A DNA stretch of 64,000 nucleotides from Clarireedia homoeocarpa (lineage: Eukaryota > Ascomycota > Leotiomycetes > Helotiales > Rutstroemiaceae): assembly GCA_001465935.1 (NCBI GenBank), contig LNKV01000011.1:126743-190742 (forward strand). Reading direction: 5' to 3'. This document shows, piece by piece, positions 46,237 to 59,397 of the stretch. Position 1 is the first letter of the stretch. Every line of letters begins with the position of its first letter. A program made the translations under genes and the position numbers. The notes below the pieces were generated by a model that worked only from the letters and a program-made list of their open reading frames with translations, was not told the DNA's origin and ran no database searches.

Positions 46237-47639
46237 CTACTCATCACCCTTCCCCATCCCCCTTCCTAACATCCCCTCACTCCTCCTCCTCCTCTTCCCC
46301 CAGACCCCTCTCGCCCACTCACTCAATGTAAAGCCCCAATGCCCCGCAACTAGCACCCCACTAACCACATTCACAACCTTGACGACAAACTTCAAGAACC
46401 CATCGCGGCCCTCCTCGACCGTCAGCAGCAGCGGCTCGATTTCGTATTTGAAAAAGATGCCCGGCACCATGCGCTCGTTGACGTCGTGATCTTGCGACGT
46501 GACGGCGTATTGGTTGGTGGAGAGGAGGGTGGGGGATGAGTAGGGGGAAAAGGTGGAGGGGGAGAGGGAGTATAGGGTGGGGACGACGGAGAGGAAGTAT
46601 TGGAATTTGTGGAAGTGGTTGGGGGTGGAGGAGATGGTGCGGTCGAGGGGGTTGAGAAGGGAGGGGTAGTAAGGTCCGAAGGAGAGTTCGGAGATTATGT
46701 GGGTGAAGTTGAATGCTGTGCTTATTGTTAACGAGAGTGTATTTATTTTTTGGATTTAGTAAAAAGGGACTAAGGTAGTCGACGTGGAAGGAGAGAATAG
46801 AGAGGAAAACATACCATTATGATCCAAATGAATACCTAACTCGGGATATCCATGTCCCCTCGCCGTAATATGAAAATCTCCCTGTACCTTATTGACCTCC
46901 AAGCTTCCATAAATCCTACACGAATCTCCCCCCGGTGGTCCAGCCCTCAACCTCGGAGTCTTAGAAAACTTCGCCTTTTTGCTCCTCCCCAACGCTACAA
47001 TATCGTGAACATGCTCCTCTCCAAACCCCTCCTCATGCTCATGATACCCCTCTCCAGTAACCACCCTCCCATCCTTATCTCTCCCCAACCTATGCACACC
47101 CTTAGCATCAACCCACTGTGACCAATTCGTCGGGTCTTCCTTTAACATAATTCCCGCGAGGATGCGATCACCGGCCGCATCTTGTACATTGATATGAAGC
47201 TCGGAACATTTCATCTTTACAACGATGTCGAGATTGACTTGGAGGTTGTGGCCGACTCCTTTTTCGACTGTGAAGGTGTGCGTTTCGTGACCGGTCCACC
47301 AGCGGGAGAATTCGCTAAGAACTAGGAGAAACGATATTAGGAGCATAGCGACGGTCCATTTTCCACCGCCAGAGGTTTGCGTTATATATTGGGGTTTGGC
47401 TTTAGCTATTTGGTTGTTAGCTTGTGAAAATACTTGCCCATATAGATTGTTCTTAGTGAATCTATGGTAGATGTTTCAATTGGTACTAGAAGGGCATCAT
47501 AGGCAGGTAGATGTGAATAGTGGAATAAATGAATGAATGGTAAATACATACGAAAAGCATCAAAAGCTTGAACAATCCCTCCTTTCTTCTCCCCAAACGC
47601 ATCCTCATCCAAACCATGATCCGTAAACCCATTCATCAT
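46237..47639 (-). CDS. ERV41: COPII vesicle protein Erv41
   Basis: Exons 47639-47552, 47405-46815 and 46715-46237 give 385 residues. The N-terminus (GFTDHGLDEDAFGEK, AFDAFPKAKPQY) is that of the Erv41 family. Then come a membrane helix (TVAMLLISFLLVLSEFSRWW), the lumenal domain with NLDIVVKMKCSELHINVQD and GDSCRIYGSLEVNKVQGDFHI, a second part FNFTHIISELSFGPYYPSL, and the C-terminal helix before a basic tail. Erv41 and Erv46 cycle between ER and Golgi as a retrieval receptor (family knowledge). Two adjacent ATGs (47639 and 47636) make the start uncertain by one residue; an in-frame codon run upstream has no conserved residues. Confidence 0.93.
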
Positions 47640-48389
47640 GTTATGCGATCCTAGACGTCGCGTGCAAACACGAATTGGGTTCCTCCACTCTCTACGCACG
47701 CCTTCACATGCAACCGCGAATTTGTTTGTATTCGTATGCTCGTTTAGTTTCTGGAAAATGTATGCGCAAGCAAATCAATTGAGTTAAAGAACGATCGAAT
47801 ATGAACGGAAAGGTGTAAATGCGCAAGAAGGGAATATCAAAGGAAATGAGCCATTGAGACTCCCGGAGAAACTACGAAGTAAGTCGGGTCAGGAACATGA
47901 GGGATAGTGGTGCTGAGCTTGGGGTACTTTGAATTTTGGCTGTTGAAGCTGCAAGCTGTCCTTGGAGCGGGCCGAAGATTTTCCGTAGACGGTGATTGGT
48001 CAATTTGATGGTGGGACGTGCGAGACTGAGGAAGTTTTCGTTTTTGGTGTGGTTTGACTCCATGTTTGATGCAGCCGTGCGGGTTCGTGCATGAGCGTGC
48101 GGAGGGGGAAGTTTCTCCGAATTACTACGTCCGCTTTAGAAAAGTTGTACTTTCGGTCATGACTGGCTTTTGCAAAAGACTTGGAGGAGTCAAGAAGCTG
48201 TGCCCGATGATGATTAGGAAGTTACCTATCGAAGTCATTTGCTAAGCACCCCTCCATCAAAGAACATCCCAACCAATTGCGTTGTACCGACCAGCTGGCC
48301 CAATGGCAAGCTTCTCTAACTTTCTCTCACTACCCCCCCACCTACTTACCTATCCCTTTGTTAGTTAGTTGTAAGTGGAAGGAAGTCTA

Positions 48390-48520
48390 GTCTGCCTCCA
48401 TGGCAGTGGCCCTCGGAGAGCCAGCGGAGCGTCATTCACTTTTCTTCCATATATCTATCTGTATGTATGTATGTATGACGCTCCACTGGCTCTCCGGGGG
48501 CCACTGCCGTGGGGGCAGAC
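48390..48520. mobile_element. Hairpin MITE with TA target duplication
   Basis: The left 45 bases (48390-48434, starting GTCTGCCTCCATGGCAGTGG) are the reverse complement of the right 45 (48476-48520) except at four positions, all C/T differences on this strand. The two arms enclose 41 bp with a TATC/TATG microsatellite. TA stands at both borders (48388-48389 and 48521-48522), fitting a Tc1/mariner-mobilised element. It is much richer in G+C than its surroundings. It has no coding capacity. Confidence 0.75.
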
Positions 48521-48532
48521 TATTCTCACTAT

Positions 48533-48556
48533 GCTTGACTACGAATCAAGAGATTG
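48533..48556 (+). pseudogene. tRNA-Arg anticodon-arm fragment
   Basis: 24 bases, starting GCTTGACTACGAATCAAG, are identical to the anticodon stem-loop of the tRNA-Arg(ACG) at 7508-7579. The acceptor, D and T arms are missing, so it is not a tRNA gene. It begins 12 bp right of the hairpin MITE. Confidence 0.7.
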
Positions 48557-51500
48557 TATTTTGTGGACGACGACTGAATCTGCTTCGAATGTTGTTGAGT
48601 CCATGATCGAAATGGACAATCGAGTCGTAGCACTTTGAAAGAAAGCATCAAAAGAATCAGCTGCACATATGAAGCTATTACATTATCCTAAGGTTACCAG
48701 AACAACTAGTCGTTATGTTCTGCTGTGTTTAACAACCGTACTTATGTCCTGGAACCACCACAGGATAGGTACCCGAATGTCAAGCTGTCCGGAACGCATC
48801 TTTACATTCTTCGATCTTTTATCCACGGTATTCTTCCTCAGTCTGATCGGGACCGCGTACTCCACAGCTCGTGCACGTCTCTAGGGGCTTCGACCATATT
48901 GCCTGCGCTCTTTCTTGCCAAAGGATTGCTTCATTTGATCCGCCGGGTCATATAACTTGTTTCCTCATGCTCCTCTTGATATCAATACCCCCCCCTTGGT
49001 GGTCGATGCAAAACTTCCCCATGGAATGTCATTTTCCGAAGCGCCATGGCCTCCCTCACCACAACATTCTAACCTTTGTGATGCGGAAACGTTTGATCCG
49101 CTTTTGACGACATATTGTCTATCGAAGAAGCTATAGCAGAAGCCAATGCGTCCCGGCTCATCATATTCTCAGCTCACGGTCTCAAACCTCTCATATTTCG
49201 ACTATCGCGCTCGTTTTCAACCCCTTGTGTTGCAACTGTCCGCAGTGTTGCCGAACAATCCCCAAGTAAGTAACATTGCATTAGGAGAACTCTGCAGCTG
49301 CGAGCACATTTCTTGTTGCTTTTGTGCAATTTCATTGCTTCAGAGGTCTAGGATGGGGTCAAAGGGAGTGTCCGGAAGTAGTAAGATTGAATTTCAGTAC
49401 GAGGTTGTCGTGGGGGATCCATGGTGCGTGTATTCACAAAACCAACAGGGTTTGACGGAGGAGTATGGAGTGAAATAGATGTGATGTGAATGACGAACAA
49501 AACAGAATACGGGTAATAACTGTGTTCGGTCCGCAGAAGATTTCTCACATGCCTTCTATCCATCTCACATCAGCAATTCAAAGTAAAGATGCTAAAAACC
49601 ATGACACTATCAAATTCTGCTCGATCACACCTCCAGTTATCACGTCGACTAGTCAAACCCTAGCCGTAACTTAAGATGAACTTACCACCACCACCCTCAC
49701 GGTTTTTCAGACCGCCGCAGATAGCGATCCTTAGAGGAGGAAACAGAGTCGGTGATTAACCTGCATTCACTTTTACATATAGCCTCAACAAACACCCATA
49801 AGCTCACTGATATCACTAACTCGCCGTCGACTTCAGTTTTTTTTAGATCCCAATTTCGAAGAGACACTATTAAATACACCATTACATAGATGAGTAGGAG
49901 GTTATATGGATTACCAGGTGAAGCAGTGAAGGCAAGTTACGCGGAGACTAATCAACACAAACACATATATGGAATATGGAAGGGACATCATCAACGTAAA
50001 ATTGCCAAAAGTCTCCTCATATTTGAGCCACGCCTCCATAAATAATGGGAAAGAAGTTACAAAGTGAAGAGTAATGTAACGTCTCGCTTGATACAAGGCA
50101 AATTCAGCCATGCGCCACGCAAAGCTTGGGTATGCTACCGAGTCAGAACTTGCAGGTGTTGTCACACTCTAGTCGGTCGTTCAATGCTACCCTGTTCAAT
50201 GTTTGACGAGAATTTGGTGGGAAATGGGCGTCTGCGTGCAGTGTTGGACAACAGATAGAACCCCACATTCACTTTGCAGGAATGGAAAACTCACAACCTT
50301 CTGCTTGGATCAGGGCCCTGAAGTTCATTTGGGACCATGGTGCAAGAATCTGGGGTGCATGATGGGTAGCATTGCGTCGATGAAGGTGGTAAGATGGATT
50401 ATTAGATTTTAGCTCTCGCAGTGAGAAAGGCCGGAGTGACTGGGGAACCAATGAAAGTGCGAAAGCATGAGAAACGCCTTTCGGCATACATCAGGGATAT
50501 CGAGAATCCGGGGAAATGAGCAGGCATCTTGCGGCAGATGGCAATCTCGTGGGCACGCCCGCTTCCGTGATGCTAGTATCTCAGCGGTCGGTCTGCCCCG
50601 AGCATGCTGGCCTAGTGGCTACTTGCCCACTGTCCTGACAGTGAATTGGTGCCCAGGTGGCATCTCTTTCGTGTCATGAGGAGAATTTCCTCCACATTCC
50701 AATTCTTTCCGAATCGCGAGCATTGCCCAAAATGCCGTTGGTAGTTGCATCTAGCAGTTGAAGCCAGAATCTAGCTTGTCGATTGGATGGAGATCGTTTA
50801 GATTCCTTCATCGCATTTCTAATTAGCCGGTGCCAGGTCAGCGAATTCGGCCCTTTCTTCGAGGACGACCCATACCCAAGCTTCATTTGTGTCATACGCC
50901 AGATAAAAGCTTCATCTTCGATGACCGGGCGATTGGAGGGACTCTGTTTGTGGAACACAATTCTTTCGAAGTTTTTCGGATGCCATCATCAATCGCTTGG
51001 CATGGCATGGTAAGGTTAAAGTGCACAACACTGTTTTTTGGCTTACCGTATTTGTATCAACGACTTCCATTCTTAGGTTTTGATACATGGTTACTGCGAT
51101 GCGTTAGATGCTGAGAAACTATTGCTTCCTGTGTATCAGGAAACCGAGGTCTTTCCAAAGGCAACAGCACAAGTTGAGCGCCTCGGAAGGTTGTGGAAAG
51201 CACCCAGGAGCCGGAAGGCCCGACAGTGCAACAGTGGCTTGGGGGCAAACTTTACGATCACTTCGATGACAGGTACCATTGACTTCAAGCTGAAGCTATA
51301 TCCAAACCCTCATAGAACTGGAGCATGGATGACATATCACCATCATCTAGGACATGCTTGCTGGGGATTAAGAGCCGGTATCAAGTGATACTAAACTACC
51401 TATTAGATTTCGGGTGTCTGCGTCGATGCCGAATTGAGCACATCAATGAACCAGCAGCAGCTGTATGAATATTACCAAATGACTTGCTTAGACATAATTC

Positions 51501-52168
51501 ACCGAGAACAACGCCTTGTTAGAAGCTTTTCAAGCTCGATTGAGTGATTTTTGACAATATGCACCCTCGGAGAACACCCACGCGCTCACCATGAATGCTT
51601 GTTTACCAAGAGACTTCGCACGCCTCCACTTCCAGACTGGAGTCTGGCAGGACTAATAGGGCGGGGTGCGGAGTCAGTTCATCATGAATATCTACATATA
51701 TATATCAGGTCCGGAATGAGCCAAGGTGATCAGTTCATCAACCTCAAAATATCAAATACCACTCACGCAGCCACTACTCAAACTTGAGCAGCTGAAACGT
51801 GAGTACTGTTATTGAGATTTCATCTTTCCCCTCTTCTTTCTCGACTAACCAGCGATATCTCTGGTGGCAGTGAATCACTTGTTGTGGCGCCAGTTGACTG
51901 TTTGTTAGAACACAAGGTTCGTTTACATCCTTCCCCTTTCTTATTGTTTTAATCCACCACAATCTGTTTCACTTTTGATTCTCATATGTTTGGAAGGTCT
52001 GACGTTTAATCTTGATTCTCTTAGATATTGTGTCCACGACACTTCCTGCCTTCTTCTCTTCTTCAAACTTGCACCTTGCTCAACGGGTTCGATCGGCATC
52101 ACACTCCTTCAAAAATATCAGATAAACTCAAACACTTTCATTCAAGCCCATTTCCATAGCAGCAAGTC

Positions 52169-54644
52169 ATGAAAGAAAACATGCCATCTCAACTCGCCTT
52201 GTGCCTTCTGGCACTCCTAGCTACACCGTCAGTCGCATTCTGGCGTTTGCCATGCTACCAACCGGTTGTTGTTGAACGATCCGACCCTATCATCAGCCCT
52301 GGTGCTGTGTCTGGACATACCCATACCATTATGGGAGGCAATGGATTCGGCTTCAGTATGACCTACGCTGACACCCAAGCTTCAACCTGCACTTCTTGCA
52401 TCGTCACCAAGGTAGAATGCTAGTCACGGAACATAAAGTCGGACCATCAAGCTGATTCACTTCTTAGGATCTTTCCAACTACTGGACGCCTCAACTGTAC
52501 TACAAAGGACAAGATGGCACATTCACTTCTGTGAATCAACAAGGCGGGGTTCTTGTTTACTACATGTAGGTTTATTCTTGGAAATTTACGACGGATACTT
52601 GCTCATATACACTTCAGACAACGCTCAGATCCGCTAGATCCCGAGTATAGTAAAGGTCTCCTCGCATTCCCTGCAGGCTTCCGCATGGTCGCTGGGAATC
52701 CATTTTTACGCAGTTTTAATTCATCCTCCCTCGAAGCTGCTGCCATTACATACAATTGCCTTGGGACTAGCAATCCTCAGACCAATGGCTTCCCAAATTA
52801 TAATTGCCCCGGTGGCCTACGAACTCAAGTATTCTTCCCATCATGCTGGGATGGCGTCAACTTGGATTCTGCGGATCACAAATCTCATGTTGCTTATCCT
52901 AGCCTGACAGATTCTGGTCACTGCCCCCCAACCCATCCAAAGCGTTTCATTTCTCTATTTTATGAAATCGTTTGGCAGACACCAGATTTCGCAAACAAGG
53001 TACCTACTTCGGTTCATTATTGCAATCCGACCTATACGTTCTAGATACCCATCATCATTGATGATCTCCCTTAACGCTTTTCATTAATCTTTTTATTGAA
53101 GAAACCTACTAACTAGTGGATGCTTAGTGGTACGGAAATCAACAACCCTTCGTATGGGCCATGGGTGACGACACCGGCTACGGATTTCATGGTGATTTTG
53201 TCAACGGTTGGGACGTTCCAACACTGCAGAAAGCCGTCGACACATGTACCGACGACAGTGGCGTCATACAACTTTGCCCCGTCTTCACCCTTCAGTCAGA
53301 TGCTGCTCAAATTGGTTGCCGTGTTCCACCGGCTGTCCATGAACAAGTCTTGGGTACTCTCCCTGCCCTTCCCGGCTGCAATCCAGTCCAAAGCGGTCCT
53401 GCCAATGCTGTTCCCAAATCAGGCTGCGGCGCAACAACTACAATCGGCACACCAATGTGGCCATATACGGACGTCACAAAGTCGAAGGGATTCAAATATA
53501 TTGGGTGCGGTTCTGATCCTGCAGGGCAAAGCCGCACATTGACAGGGCCTACCAAGACAGATGCAAGTGGCATGACAGTTGAGAGCTGTGTCGATTTCTG
53601 TTCCAGCAATGGATACTCTATTGCCGGACTCGAATACTCCACACAATGCTTCTGCGGTAATAGTGTCGCTAGTGATAGAGCACCAGTTTCTGGTCTCGTG
53701 GGTGGTTGCGCGATGCCTTGCTCCGGAAACAGTGGGCAAGTCTGTGGAGGTGCTGCCATGATCTCACTCTACCAGAAGTGCTCAGGCACCTGCACAAACA
53801 TCAAGTGTGTATCTCAATCGCTCCCAAATAATCATCACACTAACACTATATTAGATACCCCTACAACTCCGGATCCGGCGTGTCATTGAATAAGTTCAAG
53901 CGACAGGCGGGTCACCGACCCCGTACCCTTGTTACTTCCGAAGACGCGAGTTAGTCCTTTGTCCGTCAGACCACAAACCGTTAAAATGCCATCGTCGTTT
54001 TTGAATTCTGCTGCGTCAGCTTCGATCGTTATCCTACTGTCCTTACATTATTCTGCTTCGCCTTTAGTCGTTGCTTCACCGTCTTTGCTCGATGCTTCGC
54101 CTGCGTCTGCTTCTGCTTCTGCTAGCCCGAATTCGCCAACTTCCACTGGTCTTTCCACAGCCCCTAACAGTTCGAATTTTTCATCTTCCTCTGATCTATC
54201 CACAGTCATTTCGAACTCTTCATCTTCCACTGATCTTTCTACGTCTGCAGAGTCTAGCAATTCCGAGGCTGCTGGTACCACGATTGCATCGAATTCAGGT
54301 AATTACCCTCTTCTCACTAGGGCGTATGCCCCAAACATGCAACAGCCAAGACTAACTTCCAAACCCCCACCACAGCCTCAATTACAGCTATGACTCTCAG
54401 CATGACAACCATCACCACTGCCACCGCGACACCTAATCCGTTCGGCGACTTCTGCAACGAAGACAACTGTCTCCGAGCACTCGAACAAACCACCGCGGAC
54501 GCATTCTGTTCAAGCTGGCTTGCTACTTCCGTGGGCCCTACTGCTTCCGTGCCTACATGGCTTTCTGGATGTGACTTCACACCCAATGCTGTCTACCACG
54601 CGAGCTCTGGTTGTTCCTGCTATCAGAAAACTGCTTCGGCTTGA
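52169..54644 (+). CDS. Secreted DUF1996-WSC domain protein
   Basis: Exons 52169-52411, 52468-52565, 52618-52999, 53128-53804 and 53855 onward are well supported. A signal peptide (LALCLLALLATPSVAF) leads into DUF1996 (RSDPIISPGAVSGHTHTI, GLLAFPAGFRMVAG, SCWDGVNLDSADHKSHVAYP, DDTGYGFHGDFVNGWD). A WSC cysteine domain follows (FKYIGCGSDP, CVDFCSSNGYSIAGLEY, QCFCGNS, CGGAAMISLYQKC). Exon 5 would stop at 53954, but 35 bp later a Ser-rich frame opens. A GTTAGT..CAG intron (53950-54019) joins them, and another (54299-54375) leads to a C-terminal Cys domain (EDNCLRALEQTTADAFC, GCSCYQK). The full model is 680 residues, in frame throughout. WSC domains bind glycans; the whole is probably a wall-associated protein. 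The tail could be a separate small gene. Confidence 0.85.
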
Positions 54645-56826
54645 GTTTACCTCTCTGTCTGACTGACATGTATGGAGTTTGGACTTCGTCGTGGTGCTGG
54701 ATTTCTCTCTTTCTCTTTTCACTTCTTTTCACTCCTTCTCTTTATTTTTATCTTCCATTCTTTTTCTGCTCACAGGTCATGAATGATGGATCCACGGTCT
54801 TTTTTTTGGGGGGGGGGGGAGAAGAAGAAAATACGCATGGAATGTGTTTGGTATGATGGATAATGGGAGGAAAATATCGGTCTTGCGGTTACAAATACTT
54901 CTTTCCCTATGGCGTAGGGATCCCGAAGTCCGAATACTGAAAATAAAGGAATTTTGGTAGCCAGAATCAACTTGAGATATTTATTCTATTTGAAAAATTA
55001 TGAGAAATTGAAAAGGATATATAGTAAACGCTCCCTACAGCCCACATTCATTGCCCAAGTTCCTTCACTGCAAAAGTGGTGGCGCGAGTTCAGACTCTTT
55101 CTTGATCGATGGATGGATGTTCTGGCGCTTGCTTGCTTCTATATATATATATATATCCAGCGAGAAACAGGGAGGTAGATAGAGAGATATTCGATGGGTC
55201 CTACAAAGTGTATCATCTCCTGTCTGTCTATCTATCTATACATCTATCTGCCCAGCCATGAAAATATAAAGCGAGATAAGTTTCATCCGCAGCCGGAGTC
55301 CCGCATATGGAGATGGTTACTCAATCGCTGGTCAGTGAGTGTATACATATTATTACTAAACCACATCACACAATCAATACGTCAGTCAATCAATTAATAC
55401 ATCACACAATCGATACACGTAAGATAAACAAAATAAGATGCGATACCATAGATACGATACGATACGATACGATACGATAAGATACGATAAGATAGATGAA
55501 TACACAGGGGAGATGAGTGCAGTCGCTCCCTCTTCCCCTTCCATTCCCCCATCTACCCGCCCCCTATTCCCACCTCGCCTGCCGTTTCGCATTCATTTCC
55601 CGTCTTCTCCTTTGGGGATTTGATGCATGCATGCATGCATCCGTCCATCCATCCGCCTATACAAAGATCCGAAATCCCATTTACTCTACTCCGGTAATCC
55701 GAACCCCCCTTTTGAAAACCCCCCCCTCGCTTCCCTCCCCTGCTCAAACTAACCACTAACCACTAATCTGTAGTCCCGTCTCCCAGCTTATAACCCACAG
55801 CCCAACCCAACCCAAACCAAACCAACTGCAACCGCAACCGGAACATAAACAAACATAAACCAATTCCAACCTCAACCATCCCACACAAAAATAGCACAAA
55901 CAAAAGTGCACAAACATCCAAACATAACACAAATAACAAAATCCAAAATCATCATTCAGAAATATACTATCATGTACTGTATTATATAGACAACGCCTAG
56001 AAAGGAAAGAGAGAGAAAACATTAATTCCCTTCTTTCTTTCCTTCCCACATATATAAAAAAACATCCTGTCTCCAAGATAAATAGCACCAAAAAACCCCC
56101 AAAAGAAGAAAAGAAGAAAAGAAGAAGAAAAGAAAAGGAAAAAGGGAAAAAACGGAGATGAAGTAAAAATGAAGAGATGTAACCATTTCCTATTCGCCAT
56201 TGCTATAGCCATTACGCGCTGCGAAAGGCATATGGCATATATGTATAACCTAACAACGAGGATTTGTAACGACCGAGCGAGACAGACAGACAGACAGACA
56301 GATGAAAACCAAAAAGCAACATGTAGCGCGTAGTTGTAGTGTAGTGTAGTGTAGTTAATTAAGTATGTCCCTTTTGACTGAGGTAGGTTTTGTTGTGACT
56401 TTCTGTGCGTGTCCCGTATGATATGATAGATATAGAGACCGTCCATCACGTCAAAAGCATGTAGAAAATCATGCACATAAAATAAAATAGAAAAACAAGA
56501 ACTCGAAAAATGAAAAAAAGAGAAGCCCAAGAATCCTTTAAAAAAACAAATCCCCATGATCGGATCCCCTTTCCTTCCCATTTCCTATCCAACGATACGT
56601 AGTTGGAGCCTTATTTATGTAAGAAAAAATACTAGTAAAAGAGGTTTCTTTTGGAGACTCCCTCGCCCACAACCACCACCCCATTCTAAAAAATCCCTTG
56701 TCTCTTAATTTCAAGATTCTTTTTCGCATGAAAATTCAAGACGCCGAAAATCGAAGTGGTATGATCCGATAAACGCCAAAGTATGCTCGAAAACGCCGGA
56801 GAAATTGACACAGGCCATCTAGAACC
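54645..56826. other. Convergent spacer rich in simple repeats
   Basis: Lies between the stops of the DUF1996 gene and SomA. It contains G tract (54810-54820), TATC repeats (55221-55243), GATAC repeats (55450-55495) and GCAT repeats (55623-55640). No gene is supported; parts are likely 3' UTR. Confidence 0.5.
55450..55495. repeat. GATAC microsatellite
   Basis: GATAC(G) units repeat about eight times, two reading GATAAG. Confidence 0.85.
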
Positions 56827-59397
56827 TTAGACGGCCTCAGATATCTCGGTTTCTTGCAGAAAACTCGGGTCGAAGTTGTAGTTATCATTATCACCACCAT
56901 TGGTGTCATTCAAGAAGGAATCGAAATCAAAGTCTGTAAGGACATCCATGTTTCCACCTGCAGGGTTCTGGAATTCAAGGATATCAAACTGGGAATTGTC
57001 AACGCTGAAGCACAGAGAAGAGATAAAAAAAAAAGGAACATACCTGATTGTCATTCATATTGAATGTACTCGTAAGATCCGGTTGGGCAGATGAAACTCC
57101 GGCGTTCGGGGCAGTCGCCATTGATTGACCATTAGCCACGGGCTGTACAGCACCATTCGGACCGTTCTTGAAACTGTTTTGGTGTACGGGGGTAATCGGT
57201 GTCGCAGGGGTAGGAGTCGCGGCTTCTTGCGTCGGGTCGGCGGAAGGTGTAGCACCAGCGTTGAGGTTCGCAGCAGATCCTTTCTTTGTAGCCCGCTGTC
57301 ATCAATGTCAACATTTCTACAAAAATATCCATTAACGCTAAGAAATTTACCTTTGCTTTTGTTTCCTTTGTCTCATTCTTCTTCTTAGGATTTGCCTTGT
57401 TTCCTTGCTGAGGTGTGGGAGGTGCAGCGGTTTGTGGGGACGATGGTTGTGTTCGACCGTTCGCGTTTGCGTTAGCAGCTGGGGCCGCAGGTGGAGGCAT
57501 GTTTCGCTGCTGTGGGGTACCCATAGTTTGCTGAGGGGCTCCTTGGGAGGGATTGGCCACCATAGGAGCGCCGTTTGGACCGGCTTGCCAGCCTTGTTGC
57601 TGCTGCTGCTGCTGCTGTCGTTGTTGCATCATCATCTGCTGTTGCTGAGTCATGCCTTGCGGATTAAAACCTGGGTGTGAGCTTGGAGGCCGCATGCCGT
57701 TGGGCATCATGTTACTATCCATTCCGTTCATCTTATAGAATTGAGGATTCATTCCCCCGTCCATTTGTCCACCTTGGGCTATGAAGTTCATTGCACTAGG
57801 CGATCCTCTATTTTGGCCTTCCGGTACTGGAGATGGAATACCAGCGTTGTTCATGTGCGGTGTGCCCCGTTTCATCTGCTCACTTGGATTCGGTGAATTG
57901 ACAGATCTTGGGCCGCCCTGTGGAGAAGTCCCTTGGAAGGGCTGTCCATTAGGGCCCATACCTGGCCCGTTAGGACCACCCTGGCCATCAGGTCGAGGCT
58001 GCATATTATCTTGCTCTGCGCGCGCCATCATGAGTCGCTTCTTGTTTTGCTGCTCGAGTAACATCAATTGCATCTGATAATCTTGCAAAGCATGATTACC
58101 TTGAGTACCACCTGCCTGGCTGTTGGGCCCAGGTCTCATACCATTCTGGCTCATCTCATTCGCATTGTAAGCGTAGGCAATGTTATTGCCATCCGTACCC
58201 TGTGTCATCATCGGCGATCCTTGATTTTGTGGTCCGGCATTTGGCATATTCTTGTTGGGCATTTGACTTTGTTGATGCTGGGAGAGGGTGGCCTGATATG
58301 CCGCGAGATTTTTCTGGCTTCCGTTCTGGCCTTGGAAACCTGGGAACTGCTGAGCTGTTAGATTGTTTGATTCTTCACCGCCGCCGAAAAGCTGCGATTG
58401 AGCCGCTTCGACGGCATTGCTAGGGTCGTCACTTCGCACCTGTTGAGCTGGGACTCCAGCGGGCTGTCCTCTTCCATTTGGCATCATTCCACCTTGTTGA
58501 TTGAACGAAGCACCGTCAAGCCTGGGTCTTTTCGATGGCGATGGAGCATTCTCTGCAGAGCCGGGTGATTGGGGTCGTTGTTGATGATTACCATCCGAAG
58601 GTTCCCTTGTCATCGCTTGCTGTTGCTTTTGTTGTTGCTGCTGCTGTTGATGCAGCATTTGCATATGTTGAGCCGTCGTCCTATCTTCAATCAGACTAAG
58701 CTGGCCAGGAGAATCAATGGTAATGACTTACGGTCCGGTACGATTTTGCATGGCCTTGCGAGCAAGCTCATTGGGCATGTTCATGCCAGCAGCACCCATA
58801 CGATATTGATTGCCATGGACATTATTATTCATTTGACGTAGTAAGTGCTGTTGCTGATCCTGCTTCATTCGCGATTGCGCCTGTTGTATTTTAGTAATTG
58901 ATCAGGTAAGAGGGGGGGGGATTAATGACCTGTGTATGCGTGACATATTGGAGAACATTACGAGTATCACCTTTGCCGCGCTGGGCATTGAACATGTCCC
59001 AGAACAGACACCACCATTCGTAAAGGAAGCAACTTTCCGGGCATTCCTTTGGCAAGTTCGGGGGGAAAAGGTCGCTTGGTCGTTTCGAATCAATGTCATC
59101 TTTAGAATCCTCCCCACCATCATCGCCAACACCATTGCCCATATTGTCGCGTTCAGGACTGTCCTTAACAACGTTGATAGGCTGGTTGCTGTTCACCAAC
59201 GACCTCGCACAATCCCACATACCATTCTTAAGAAAGTATTCGTAAATGTATGTGTTAAGCTGTGACCGATTGTCGTTGTTATTGGTCATGGCTTGACGAA
59301 TACCAGCACCGGCTGCCCCATTATTCATCATAGGCATACCACCGCCAACGGGGCCGCCCATGGCGTTCATACCAGACATATTGACGTTATTCATCAT
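56827..59397 (-). CDS. SomA/Flo8-type LisH transcriptional regulator
   Basis: Exons 59397-58930, 58880-58732, 58680-57351, 57295-57044 and 56988-56827 give 786 residues. After a Met/Gly/Asn-rich start, the LisH motif is at about residues 45-77 (SQLNTYIYEYFLKNGMWDCA), extended by the LUFS-type segment with FLYEWWCLFWDMFNAQRGKGD. The rest is Gln-, Pro-, Asn- and Met-rich and disordered, with poly-Gln tracts and a short nuclear-signal-like SPSKRPR. It ends in an acidic segment (LTDFDFDSFLNDTNGG) typical of an activation domain. Homologues act downstream of cAMP/PKA in adhesion, conidiation and virulence (Flo8 in yeast, SomA in Aspergillus, Som1 in Magnaporthe; family knowledge). The start is ATG at 59397; a second ATG follows at once. 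The 3.2-kb upstream region suggests complex control. Confidence 0.92.

Larger units (their letters stand above)
47640..52168. other. 4.5-kb gene-poor stretch
   Basis: No recognised gene. It holds a hairpin MITE and a tRNA fragment (listed). A minus frame at 48063-47872 and several + frames between 48669 and 51388 are open for 60-110 codons but unidentified. Near 52169 is the promoter of the DUF1996 gene. Confidence 0.4.
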
